Assembly (NCBI GenBank): GCA_024180945.1 | Contig: JAKSGN010000038.1 | Location: 2,604,001 to 2,668,000 of the forward strand | From: Macrophomina tecta | Lineage: Eukaryota; Ascomycota; Dothideomycetes; Botryosphaeriales; Botryosphaeriaceae | Direction: 5' to 3' | Length of the DNA stretch: 64,000 bases | Notes under the pieces: model-generated | What the model was told of the DNA's origin: nothing | Database searches by the model: none | The model's input: the letters and a program-made list of their open reading frames with translations, nothing else | Shown here: positions 11,699 through 21,900 of the stretch, in pieces | Layout: every line of letters begins with the position of its first letter | Position numbering within the stretch: the first letter of the stretch is position 1 | Made by a program: the position numbers and the translations under genes

Positions 11699-12869
11699 CT
11701 AAGAGCGAGGGTACGCAGGCCTCCTGTTGGTGCCGAGGGCATCCTCGGGCACAAAGGCCCGGACCTCGTTCCAGTTGATGCGCTGCCACCAAGCCTCCAA
11801 AAAGGCGCGCTTGCCGGCGACGCCCCAGTCGGGGACCCAGACGTGCTCCCAGGTGTTGACGCAGAGGACGGGGGTGACGTCCGCGCCGCCGGGGGCGCGC
11901 TTGCGTAGGTTGCTGTACTGGCCCATGACGCCGACCGTGTTCTGCACCTGGCTCTGGCGGGCGTGGTCGGCGCCGCTGAGGCCGCCAACGCTGTCGGCGT
12001 TCTGCGTGTTCATGTCGACGGGCTGCTGGCGCCAGTGCGCGTCCGAGAGGGGCGAGCCGGCGAGGTAGGTGGGCAGGATCTTCCACGAGCCTTTGTTGAA
12101 GGCGTCGGGCTGGCGGTGCCAGACCAGCCACACGAAGCCCGGGCCGAACATGGCGTCGGCGGTGGCGAGGAATTCGGCCTGGAAGATGTCGAGGGAGGAG
12201 AAGGTGGTGGTCAGCGATTCGGCGAGCTCGGTGGGTATGGGGGTTTCCTTGTCGGCCTGGAGACGTGAGGTATGGTTAGCATGGGCAAGCCTCGGGCGGT
12301 GTGGGCGCCCAGAAGCACGGAAGGGCAAACGAGCCGGGGGAGGGCCACGAACGATGTTCTGGAAGAAGAAGTGGTTGTTAAAGGCCATCGAGGCATAGTT
12401 AAAGGTCGCAGCGAACAGCGGCTCGCGTGCGGTCTGGACGACAACGTTGCGGACCAGGCCATCTTCGAGCGTGGTGCCTGGATTGGAAGACCGATCATCA
12501 GCACGTGCGATCGCGCGGGCGATTGAGGCGGCCAAAGAGGCGGATGCGTACCCGCTACTTTGTCATTGAGCTGGTGGATAACCAGCTGCTGGTAATCGGT
12601 CCACGCGGTCTTGAAGCCCTTGGTGGACAGCAACCCGGGAATGCCGTTCTTCTCGAACTCGGAGCCGAAGTTTGTAAGCGGCGGGACGCTGTGGAGGGCG
12701 CGGCGCTGGAGGACGCGCTCGAGAGGCTGCTGCTGCTCGACGGCGGTGTTAGAAGGCGGCGGAGCGGGCGGGCAATTGGCCTGCGATGGCTGGGCGGGGA
12801 GTTCCGTACAGAGCTTCGCTGGAGGGCGCGCAGCAGCAGCTGCGGCCGGGGGAGTCGGGCGAGGATCAT
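11699..12869 (-). CDS. RSM26: Mitochondrial 37S ribosomal protein, SOD-fold (Rsm26/Mrp1 type)
   Basis: Small-subunit mitoribosomal protein of the family that reuses the Fe/Mn superoxide dismutase fold. Four exons: 12869-12810, 12732-12552, 12477-12353 and 12256-11699 (307 aa, frame closes). The N-terminus (MILARLPRPQLLLRALQRSS) is arginine/leucine rich like a mitochondrial presequence. SOD-like landmarks are AWTDYQQLVIHQLN (helix 1), FNYASMAFNNHFFF (helix 2) and VNTWEHVWVPDWG (C-terminal sheet and helix). The usual metal-binding Asp of the DxWEH motif is Asn here, and the first helix lacks the normal His, so dismutase activity is unlikely. The first intron (12809-12733, branch TTCTAAC) is the least sure: several adjacent CAG acceptors are possible. 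Rsm26 (mS42) and Mrp1 (mS43) are hard to tell apart by eye. Confidence 0.85.
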
Positions 12870-13468
12870 GGCGCGCTGCGGTGCGGAGGGAGAGGACGGG
12901 CGCTCAGCAAGAGGTCGACTTTTGCACCGCAGGTGCTGCACGCCGGGGAGTGGCGGGCACGGACGCGGCCGCCCGGCGCGAGCGCCCTCAGCCAACCATC
13001 CGCCGCCGACTCGCCTGCCCTACAACATGCCCGACCTCCGTTTCACACGCGCGCTGCCAGCGCGAACGCATAGCCACCCGCCATGCGCCTGCTGCGTTGG
13101 GCTTCCGAGGCCCACCTGACCGCCGCGTCCGTCTGGGCGGCTCGACACGCCTGCCCGCCGCCGGACTGAGACTCGCATGGCCCTCGCTCGACGCGCCTCG
13201 CACGACAGCCCGTGAAAACCGGGCAGCCGTTGTTTCCTTATATGCTCGACGCGCCGGCCAGCTCACTACTTTTCTCTTGTTTGCTGCATACCCACTCCCC
13301 CAGTCCCCCCTTCTCTTCTCGTTTCCTACGCGCCCGTCACGTGCGGCCGCTTTTTGTTGTCCGTCTTCTTTCCATTTGACCCTGCGTGTCCTGGTTCGAC
13401 CGCATTTCCGCTCTGTCGACGCCCGATTCTTCCTCTCTTTCGCGCCGCCCTGGCCTTTCCACCCTAGA
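12870..13468. promoter_or_regulatory. Divergent promoter region
   Basis: About 600 bp between divergent start codons. An open frame crosses it but shows no family features. A TTATATG near 13236 and a CACGTG near 13337 lie within 235 bp of the downstream ATG and are candidate promoter elements. Confidence 0.4.
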
Positions 13469-15070
13469 ATGGGCCCGTCGACACTCAAGAAGCTCTCCCT
13501 TGTCTGCTTTGTGTCTGCGGCAGTGCCAGCAGCTTCCGCCCTCGCCGTGGCCGTAGATGCCGCCCAGGCCATGGGTCTGCTCCGCCGTGCGGATGCAGGC
13601 GTGTGTGCCGGCGATTCCTCCCTTTCGCAGTGCGGCAGCACTTTCCCCAGTGCCTTCTGCTGTCCCGCAAGCACCACCTGCACCGCTCTCAACGACGACA
13701 GCGGTGCCGGCGGCCAAGCTACCTCTGTAATATGCTGTCCTGAAGGCCAGGACTGCAAGTTCATCAGACCCATCACTTGCGACATCACGCAACAAAACGC
13801 AACCCTGCATCCCTCCAACGCCATACACACCACCAACCTCACCGCGACATTGGAGACGTGTGGCTCAGAGTGCTGTCCGCTGGGCTACAAGTGCCAGAAT
13901 GGCCTCTGCGCTATGATAGCAGCTGGTGATAGCAGCGGATCAGCCTCCTCGACTACATCAGCCGCTCCTTCCTCGACCTCAATCTCAACACCGACTGGCG
14001 GCTCAGTTACGTCCGGCCTAGGCCCGTCAGAGGCCTCAGCAACCGCTACGCCTCTGAGCCAAAAGGGTGGAGGTGGTACCAACAAGGGTGCTATCGCTGG
14101 AGGAGTCATTGGTGGCATCGCCCTCGGCATTCTCCTGACGGTGCTTGGCATTTGGCTCTGGAGGAGGCGTCAAGCTTCTGAAAAGAACCCCCGTTACAGT
14201 GGTGACTTCGGACCAGTCTCCCGTACTGTCAGCGATCCCATCTACAACCCTGCTCTTGGCGCACGCACCGAGTTCCTGCGTCGCGATGCCGCCAGCCCTC
14301 CGGGCAACGCCAGCATCGACCATACTTTGCTTGGATCTCCCTTTTCTCCCATGAAGGAGATCAACAAAGTCGGCGGCATGGGTCGTAACGGCACAATGAC
14401 CACTACGACTACATCATCTTCCGGAAGCGCCACCCCTCTCAACCCCTACGGATACAATCGGCCCAATATCCCCAGGAGGAGCCCGAGCAAGCCGTATGGC
14501 AATCTCACATCCGGTCCTGGCGGCGGCATGGCGGCGGCATCTCCTCGCAAGTCTCCACGCATCCGCGGCCTCTTCTCCCGGCCGTCCAAGCAAGACCTCA
14601 ATTCTTACCCTGTTCCGCCAGCACCCCCAATGGCGTCAGGTGGGATCAGCCCGAGCGTTTACACTCCGACGCCAGCGCCCCGTGGTCCACAAAGGCAGCG
14701 CAGCAGCTCAACGCGAAGCCCTCCTGGAGCTCGCCAGCCGATGGGCCCAACCCGCAACTTTAGCCTCGGACCACGTCGCTCGCAAAGCTTGCAGGCTCGC
14801 GGCAGTTTTGAGCGTGAGCGTCCAAGAACAGGCTCGACAGAGACTATCGATGTGCTCATGACTGGCTCCAACCAGCCCAGCGGCATGGGTTTCCTGGCTC
14901 CTCCTCCCGGTATTCGCGCTCCGGGAGATCGTCCCCTGACCAGTGAAACCACGTTCACGCGGCTCATGGAGAACGCTGGCTATGGACGAGAGAGTCGCGA
15001 CCAGATAAAGGGATGGGGCAACATGGGCCCGCCCGGTCACGCTATGGATTCCCCAAGTAATAGGATATAG
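13469..15070 (+). CDS. Cysteine-rich single-pass membrane protein, function unknown
   Basis: Single exon, 533 aa from the ATG at 13469; the frame is open further upstream, but that part is promoter-like and the ATG is followed by a good signal peptide (residues about 1-25, ending AASALA). A dibasic RR at about 40 could be a Kex2 site. The ectodomain (about 40-150) has many cysteines in CC pairs (SAFCCPAST, VICCPEGQDC, CGSECCPLGYKCQNGLC), followed by a Ser/Thr-rich stalk that is probably O-glycosylated. One membrane helix (GAIAGGVIGGIALGILLTVL, about 207-230) ends in WRRRQ, which fixes the long C-terminal tail (about 300 residues, Ser/Pro/Arg rich, disordered) in the cytosol. This layout resembles fungal wall-sensor or Mid2-like proteins, but I cannot name a family. 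Confidence 0.8.
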   Translation: MGPSTLKKLSLVCFVSAAVPAASALAVAVDAAQAMGLLRRADAGVCAGDSSLSQCGSTFPSAFCCPASTTCTALNDDSGAGGQATSVICCPEGQDCKFIRPITCDITQQNATLHPSNAIHTTNLTATLETCGSECCPLGYKCQNGLCAMIAAGDSSGSASSTTSAAPSSTSISTPTGGSVTSGLGPSEASATATPLSQKGGGGTNKGAIAGGVIGGIALGILLTVLGIWLWRRRQASEKNPRYSGDFGPVSRTVSDPIYNPALGARTEFLRRDAASPPGNASIDHTLLGSPFSPMKEINKVGGMGRNGTMTTTTTSSSGSATPLNPYGYNRPNIPRRSPSKPYGNLTSGPGGGMAAASPRKSPRIRGLFSRPSKQDLNSYPVPPAPPMASGGISPSVYTPTPAPRGPQRQRSSSTRSPPGARQPMGPTRNFSLGPRRSQSLQARGSFERERPRTGSTETIDVLMTGSNQPSGMGFLAPPPGIRAPGDRPLTSETTFTRLMENAGYGRESRDQIKGWGNMGPPGHAMDSPSNRI

Positions 15071-15632
15071 AATTGGTAAGGTTATCTGTATGGCATTGTA
15101 CGAAGTCATGAAATTAGCATGTATGGGCGGCATTCATTCATTCCTTTTAATCATGTGGGTGTTTTTTTATTTAGAGCTAGTTGGCTCTCTCCCTCTTTTG
15201 TTTTTTGGAAGTGTTCAGGACGAAGCTATGATCATATCTGGGCGGCTTTTTCGTTTTCGATTCTGTGAATCAACAGCGAAGCAACTTCTTCACGACCTTA
15301 CTATTCTTCGCTTCTTGTACGTTCTGTCGATTGCTTGATGCGTTTGACTAACGGTAATTATCGGGGAAGAGATTTTTGGGCTGGGCTCTACAGGTAGAGT
15401 TGGTCTTGGTTTTAATGCAGCAAATGGACAAAAGCAATTCCTCTGCAACAACGGGTCCACTCTTTGAATTGTGATTATTTTTGGGTCTCGTCCAACGCTC
15501 GTCCCACCACGATGCTACTTCCCCATGCCCTATGCTTTTCGACCGGTGTGGTCAGATGTACTCTCGTTGTCGAAACAACAGATAGATCAAGCTATGATTA
15601 CAGCTGTGCCTTTCCCCTTTCTATGCCCTCAA
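15071..15632. other. Convergent 3' intergenic region
   Basis: Lies between the ends of two converging genes and is T-rich around 15160-15200. No gene or RNA seen. Confidence 0.5.
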
Positions 15633-16616
15633 TTACCGCTTCGACAACGGTCCGCTGTAGTTCAGCACTCCCTCGCCCGGGACCTTCTGCTTTGTCCCGC
15701 CCAGCCCCGGACCATCCAAGAGCTGCTCGACCCGCTTCTCGAACGCCTCGATCATCAGATTGGCCACCATGGGGGTCACGGCCGCCATCATCGTGCCGTA
15801 CAGCGGGTTTGCGAACGCAAACTCGATCTCGAGCGACACCTGCGTCTGCTCCTTGGGCTGCCCGGATGCCGGCTTCTGCGGGTCGATGGGATTGAAGTTC
15901 GCGCCTCCTGTTGCTCCTCCTCCTACTGTAGCACCAGCAGCAGTAGCAGTAGCGCCTCGCACACCCAGCGGCGTCTCCACAGCAGCAGCACCACCGCCCG
16001 CCTTCTGTGGCGGCTGATACGGAAACGGCGATAACGTCCAACGCGTCAGCAGGTGCGTCAGGATCTCACGGTCGCGTCCCTTCCTGCCCAGTGCCTCTTC
16101 CTCTCCTTCCGCCGGCAAGTCGTGGTGCGGCACCTCCTCCGGGCGCAGGCGCGTGCGCGTACGCCCACCGACGGCCTCGACGAGCCGGCCGGGCACGCAA
16201 TACACGCGCGACGCGAAGGCCTCGGAGATGGTGCCCCAGCCGACGGCGAGCGTGGCCTCGGCGGGCCAGCGCTGGCCGTGCGCGGCGTCCGGCCGCGACC
16301 ACCGCGTGATCTCGGAGCGCTGGCAGTACGGCAAGAAGGTGTGGTACGAGGACACGTCTGCGATGATGTTGTAGATGGGCGCGGAGGGGTAGGGCAGCGT
16401 GCGCGTGGCCGTCAGGCGCTGGGGCGCGGTGGGCGAGGCGCTGGACGAGGTGTTATTGCTGGTCGAGGACGAGCTGCCGGAGGCGCCGCTGAGCGCGGCG
16501 AAGGGGTTCGGGAGGAAGGTGCGGGTTTGCGGGCGCGTGAGGCGGTGGGCTGGTGGCGTGGGTCGGTGGTGGTTGTGGAGGAGGGTGCGCGGGGGCGCGA
16601 TGCGGAGGGCTTTCAT
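15633..16616 (-). CDS. COQ10: Coenzyme Q-binding protein COQ10 (START/SRPBCC domain)
   Basis: Mitochondrial inner-membrane START-fold protein that binds ubiquinone and supports its use in respiration. Single exon, 327 aa. The N-terminal 40 residues are rich in Arg, His and Pro with few acids (a presequence). The domain starts at RTLPYPSAPIYNIIADVSSYHTFLPYC, the classic COQ10 opening, and ends with EIEFAFANPLYGTMMAAVTP followed by ANLMIEAFEKRVEQL. It is longer than the yeast protein (about 200 aa) because of two low-complexity insertions: one of Gly/Glu/Arg after the central strands and one of Gly/Ala/Thr before the last helix. The conserved core is intact on both sides. Divergent from the methyltransferase gene, with start codons 393 bp apart. 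Confidence 0.92.
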   Translation of the reverse strand: MKALRIAPPRTLLHNHHRPTPPAHRLTRPQTRTFLPNPFAALSGASGSSSSTSNNTSSSASPTAPQRLTATRTLPYPSAPIYNIIADVSSYHTFLPYCQRSEITRWSRPDAAHGQRWPAEATLAVGWGTISEAFASRVYCVPGRLVEAVGGRTRTRLRPEEVPHHDLPAEGEEEALGRKGRDREILTHLLTRWTLSPFPYQPPQKAGGGAAAVETPLGVRGATATAAGATVGGGATGGANFNPIDPQKPASGQPKEQTQVSLEIEFAFANPLYGTMMAAVTPMVANLMIEAFEKRVEQLLDGPGLGGTKQKVPGEGVLNYSGPLSKR

Positions 16617-17009
16617 GGTGGCGGTTGGTGTTGCAGTGGGGAGCTCTGGTATTGACGGAAAAAGAGGTCAATTGCGTGGGGATTTCTGGGCGGAAGGTGG
16701 AAGGAGATGGTACAATGGCTTCTTGGTGGTGGAATCGAGTGTCAGCTATTCTTCATGATGTAGCAGCAGGCGTCACAGAGCAAGGGAGCACAAGCGAGGT
16801 CGGTCCAATGGCGCGCGGCGGGTTTCTGAGCACAGTGATGATGCTATGACTTCGAGACAGACGACGCTAGCTCCGACCAGGAAGGCCTTATCGATAGGGC
16901 CACGACTTCCCGATTTTCTTGCTACTCCAGGTCGGACCCTCACGAATTATTTCTCGACTGCCCCGCCGATCGCTGTTTGATCTGCTTGTTTCCAGCATAC
17001 CCACCAGCC
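16617..17009. promoter_or_regulatory. Divergent promoter region, COQ10 / TRM140
   Basis: Nearly 400 bp between divergent start codons; holds both promoters. No clear TATA box. Confidence 0.5.
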
Positions 17010-18392
17010 ATGGCCGACGAGTCTTCTCCTTCCCCTCCCCGGGCTCCCGCTGCGGAAGCCCCTACAGAAAATGCCCGCTCCAGCAAGAAAACCCCGAAGA
17101 GCCAGCTCTCCAAGGGCATGGAGCACATCCGCTACGCCGTGACCGTCGACCCTTCAGTCAAGCCCTCGCCGGCGCAATCCCCCGCACCCTCGACCACGAC
17201 CTACGGCGTCCCTAACGAAGTCATCGAGCCCGTGCGCAAGCCCGCCTCCTCGCGCTCGCACGACCCCTCCAACAACCAAAAGCGCAGCGACCCCTTCCAA
17301 TTCGGCTCGCGTTACCTGGAAGAGGGCGACGACATCTTCGAGTTCAATGCATGGGACCATGTCGAGGTCGACGCCGCCTACCGCGAGTTCGCCGAGGTCC
17401 AGTATGCCAACCAGCGCGAGCATCCCGTCTCCGACTTCGATGCGCGGCGCTTCAACGGCGATCCGGCCAAGTGGTGGAACTTGTTCTACAAGAACAACCA
17501 GAGCAACTTCTTCAAGAACCGGAAGTGGCTGTTCCAGGAGTTTCCCGTGCTGGAGGCGCTGACGAGGCCAGATAGCCCGCCAACGCTGATGCTCGAGACG
17601 GGCGCGGGCGCGGGCAATACCGCATTTCCGATCCTGAAGCTGAACGAGAACCCCAACTTCAAGATCCACGCCTGCGACTTCTCGAAGACGGCAGTCGACG
17701 TTATGAGGCGTAACGAGGCCTACGACGGCGGCATCAGGATACAGGCGGACGTGTGGGACGTCGCGGGCGAAGGTGAGCAAAGTCTGCCGCCGGGCATAGA
17801 GGAGGGCACTGTCGATGTCGTGCTCATGGTCTTCATCTTCTCGGCGCTGGCGCCTTCGCAGTGGTCGCAGGCGGTCAGGAATATATATCGCGTGCTCAAG
17901 CCCGGTGGGTACGTGCTTTTCCGCGATTACGGCCGTGGAGATCTGGCGCAGGTGCGGTTCAAGAAGGGGAGATATTTGGGGGAGAATTTCTACGTCCGCG
18001 GCGATGGGACGAGGGTGTACTTCTTCGAGAAGGAGGAGTTGGAGAAGATATGGGGGGGTGGCCTCGACGAACTATCTGCGCAACTTAGCGCGCAAGGTAA
18101 TGGTGATGCTGCGGAGCAGATGGAAAAGCTTGACATCGGCGAAGATACCGCGAAGAAGGACGAGGCGCCTGCGGAGAAGGTGCCGACCTTCGACATCGAA
18201 TCCATCGGGGTGGACCGCCGCATGCTCGTCAATCGCCAGCGCAGGCTAAAGATGTACCGCTGCTGGATGCAAGCGGTGTACCGCAAACCCGGCGGAAGCG
18301 GTCCAGCCATTGTCAGAAAGTTCGGCAAGCCTGAACAGCAGAAAGAAGAAGAAAATGAGGTGAAGAAGGAGGAAGCTAACGCCCAATCATAG
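17010..18392 (+). CDS. TRM140: tRNA N3-methylcytidine methyltransferase (TRM140/METTL2-6-8 family)
   Basis: SAM-dependent enzyme that makes m3C at position 32 of Thr and Ser tRNAs. Single exon, 460 aa. The start at 17010 is preferred over upstream in-frame ATGs because the MADESSPSPP start is typical and sits in a CAGCCATGG context. Family blocks are visible: FEFNAWDHVEVD, AKWWNLFYKNNQSNFFKNRK, then the SAM-binding motif LMLETGAGAGNTAFPIL (about residues 193-210), HACDFSKTAVDVM, VVLMVFIFSALAPSQW and YRVLKPGGYVLFRDYGRGD. In budding yeast the same enzyme (ABP140) is fused to an actin-binding N-terminus and needs a +1 frameshift; here neither is present. The last 60 residues are lysine/glutamate rich. 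Confidence 0.95.
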   Translation: MADESSPSPPRAPAAEAPTENARSSKKTPKSQLSKGMEHIRYAVTVDPSVKPSPAQSPAPSTTTYGVPNEVIEPVRKPASSRSHDPSNNQKRSDPFQFGSRYLEEGDDIFEFNAWDHVEVDAAYREFAEVQYANQREHPVSDFDARRFNGDPAKWWNLFYKNNQSNFFKNRKWLFQEFPVLEALTRPDSPPTLMLETGAGAGNTAFPILKLNENPNFKIHACDFSKTAVDVMRRNEAYDGGIRIQADVWDVAGEGEQSLPPGIEEGTVDVVLMVFIFSALAPSQWSQAVRNIYRVLKPGGYVLFRDYGRGDLAQVRFKKGRYLGENFYVRGDGTRVYFFEKEELEKIWGGGLDELSAQLSAQGNGDAAEQMEKLDIGEDTAKKDEAPAEKVPTFDIESIGVDRRMLVNRQRRLKMYRCWMQAVYRKPGGSGPAIVRKFGKPEQQKEEENEVKKEEANAQS

Positions 18393-18918
18393 AGCGAGCA
18401 CTTCGGAGTTCAGATATATGGGGTAAAAGACACTTCAAAAGAGAGCATCTGAGGCATCGATGCATATATACCCGATTTCACGTACATCACGTTGTGTTTT
18501 GGAGATAGACGGAGTTTTGGGCATTAAGATTCATGTTCGAGTTCTGTGCATTTTGTTGTGGCATGCGTGAGCCCGAACATCCCGTGTTTCGTGCTCGCCA
18601 TCTTCTCTCTCTCGCAAGGAAGTGATTTGTGCCGTGCTGACCTCCAAATCCTCAACTACCATATGGATGTCCATGATAGTCTACAAAAATTAACTTAATG
18701 CACATTGATTTCCTATGAACCACAAATGACTCCTCGTCTTCACCCATGAGAAGAATAACTATTCGATTTGTTTGGATGTACTAGGCGAAAACGACGCCTT
18801 CAAGCCCATTTTCCAGTCTAAACCATACGAAAACTCCACAGCTCATGCGCATCATCATGCATACAAGAAAACCTCTTCCATTTACACCAACGTCGCAATT
18901 TCACCAATCCAAGCCCGT
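18393..18918. other. Convergent 3' intergenic region
   Basis: AT-richer than its flanks, between converging genes. No gene seen. Confidence 0.5.
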
Positions 18919-21900
18919 TCACTCTTTCAGCACCCCACTCTCCACCGCCGCCTCGACAATATCTTCCCTCCTAATCCCACTTCTCTCACACATGCCTCTA
19001 AAGATACCGCCCTCCCTCCCCCATAGCGCTAATGGGCTGTCCAGCTCGGCGATCTTGCCGGCGTCCATGACGCAGATGCGGTCGTAGCCGACGATAGTCT
19101 TGAGGCGATGGGCTATGCAGAGCAATGTCTTGCCCCTGAAGCCGTTCACGATGGTGCGCTGGATCTTCGCATCTGTCTCCATATCGACCGAGGATGTAGC
19201 CTCGTCGCAGACGATGATCTGGGCGCCGCGCACGAGAGCACGGGCGAGCGCCATGAGTTGGCGCTGGCCCAGAGAGAAGTTAAGGCCCTCCTCCTCGACG
19301 GTGCTGTCGAGGTGGATGCGCTGCGTCTTGTCGTCCATACGGGCCTCGGCACCGACAAGGTCCGCTTGGCGTAGCGCCGCCCACAGCTCGAGGTCCGTAT
19401 GCTCGTTGAAGGGGTCGAGGTTGGAGCGGATCGTGCCACGGAAGAGCGTGGGATCCTGCGGGATGATGGCGAGGCGAGAGCGTAGGTCCTTGAGGCCGAT
19501 GGTGCTGATGTTGACGCCGTCAATGGTGATGGAGCCGTCGCTGAGCTCGACGAGCCGGAACAGCGTACTCATGATAGAGGATTTGCCTGCGCCGGTGCGG
19601 CCAACCACGCCGATGCGTTCACCGGCCCGGACGTGCATGTTGAGACCTTGAAGTACAAGGGGAAGGCCGTCACGGTAGCGCATTTGCACGTTGTCGAAAA
19701 TGATTTCGCCGCGTTCTGGCCATGTGGGCGCGACAGGCCCAAGATGAAGCGGAGGTTCCTGCTCCAATTGTGTTCCATAATGGTAGATGCGCTCAGTTGA
19801 GTTCATGTTATTCTCGACCTCCGCCAATTGACGGACAGTAAACTGAATCATCTGGACGATGGACAGGATGTAGGAGAGGACTAGACCTGCAATACTGGGA
19901 CTCACGTCAAAACGCTGCGTCACGACCAGAATTCCAGTTACAAAGACGAGGCAGTTTCCGATGGCGTCCAGGCGAGTACTTAGCCAGCGCTGGTTGGAGA
20001 ACGTCAAATAGTATGCTGAATCCATATCATCAACAGCCTCCCGGATCGATTTGGAAAATTGTGATTGAAGGCCGTAGGCTCTCACTGTGGCCACGCCCGA
20101 AACAGCTTCCGTGAAGCGCGAGAAGACCGTACTACGCAAGACGGACTCATGGCGTTTGATCTCACGAGCCGACGCGCGGTAATAACCTGCTGAGAAGATG
20201 AATAGTAGGAACAAGGGACCCAGGGCGATGGCGAAGTAATGGAAGTATGCGATGATAAGTGCAAAAACGGAAATAATCATGGCCATAGTAAGGAGGAACA
20301 TCCTCATCGAGTCCGTCAGGGTGTTGTCCATAGTATCAATATCCTTTGAAAAGCGGTTGGTGATGCGGCCGAGAGGAGTAGTGTCGAAGAACGACATGGG
20401 CGCTCTAAGGACTCGGGTGATGGCTTGATGCAACATGACTTTGGATCCGTGCGTGCCGAAGACTGACAGAGCAACTGAGAATACGAACATGAGAAATGAC
20501 TGTGTAAATCCAAGAGCAGCATACACCCCAATCTGTAAAAGCGTCAGTAAGAACTCGACATTTATAGCATTGGGAGAACTTACGTAGACGCCGGTGGAGT
20601 ATCCAAATTTGTTTGAAGTCCACCAAGAAAGCCACAAGCTCGTGGCGATGTTGGCACCTTGCGACATTGTCAAGAGGCCAAGAACTAAGGGGGCAATAAG
20701 AATAGATCCAGACGCCTTGATATATGCCGAATAAACACTCCAAGATACGCTTTTGACCGCTCTTTCCTCGGCTTGCATTAGACCCTGCGCGGGCTTCTTC
20801 GGCGTTTTCTTTTTAACATCACTCTTTTCTTCCTCAATCTCATCCTCATCATCGGGCTCTTCCTTACTTTTCTTCTCCTCCTCCTGGGAAGTTGAGGCCA
20901 TCAACTTGATGAAATCTTCGTTGTTCGCCATCAAGTTGTTGAACGTGTCGATTGCGGAAATCCGTCCCCCATCCATAAGCATGATGCGATCGCACCGGTG
21001 GAGGACGTGAAGTTGATGGGTAGCGAGTACGCGGCACTTATTTGCTAAAAGACCACAGATCGCATTGTCCATGATATGACGGCCAACATGCGCGTCAACA
21101 GCAGAAAGTGGGTCGTCCATAAGGATGATGTCCGAGTTGAAGTAGATGGCACGCGCGATGTTGAGACGTTGCTTCTGACCACCAGATACAGTGATACCAC
21201 GTTCACCAATCTCCGTTAGATCACCGTTAGGCAGCATGTCGAAATCAGCGCGCAGCGCACATGCATCCACAACCTGATCGTACCAGTCTTGCCTGAACTC
21301 TTTGCCAAAAACAATATTATCCCGGACGGTAGCATTCTGAATCCACGCATACTGCGGGCAAAATGCGCGGCTGGATCCAAGCATGAGCTCTCCGGAAGTG
21401 CGCCGCATGTCTCCGGCTAGCGCTCCGAGCAAAGAACTCTTTCCTGATCCAACGGTACCAATAATGGCTATAAGCTCGTTGCGTGCGACTGTGAAATTTA
21501 GATCTTGAAGTTTGAATGGCTCCTTCTCTGCTGGCGTACTAGATCCGCTCGGGTCTGTAGATCCATTGTTTTCGCCATTCTTCATCCCTTCTTTTGCTGC
21601 CTTTTTTTCTGCTTCCTTGGCGTTCTTCTTCTCCTGCTTGAGTTGTTTAGCACTCTTGGGGCCCTTTCCAGGAATATGATCGGGATCCTGCGTTGGCGAA
21701 CGTTCCCATGTAAAATCGGCATTCCTGACAACAACAGCCTCCTTCATATCGCTCCTCCACTGAATGTCCTCATCGGCCTCTTCCGCAAGAAGGAACTCTT
21801 GGATTCGCTTGACCGAGGAGTAAGCATCAATTACTTGGCCCAAAACTAGAGGAAGCAGGTTGAGCGGCAGGCGAAGGGCGTTGAAAAGCGCGAGGGAGGA

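Noticed and set aside
12427..13468. Long plus-strand frame running into the membrane-protein gene from upstream
   Set aside because: The upstream part overlaps the opposite Rsm26-like gene and promoter-like DNA; the signal peptide fixes the start at 13469.
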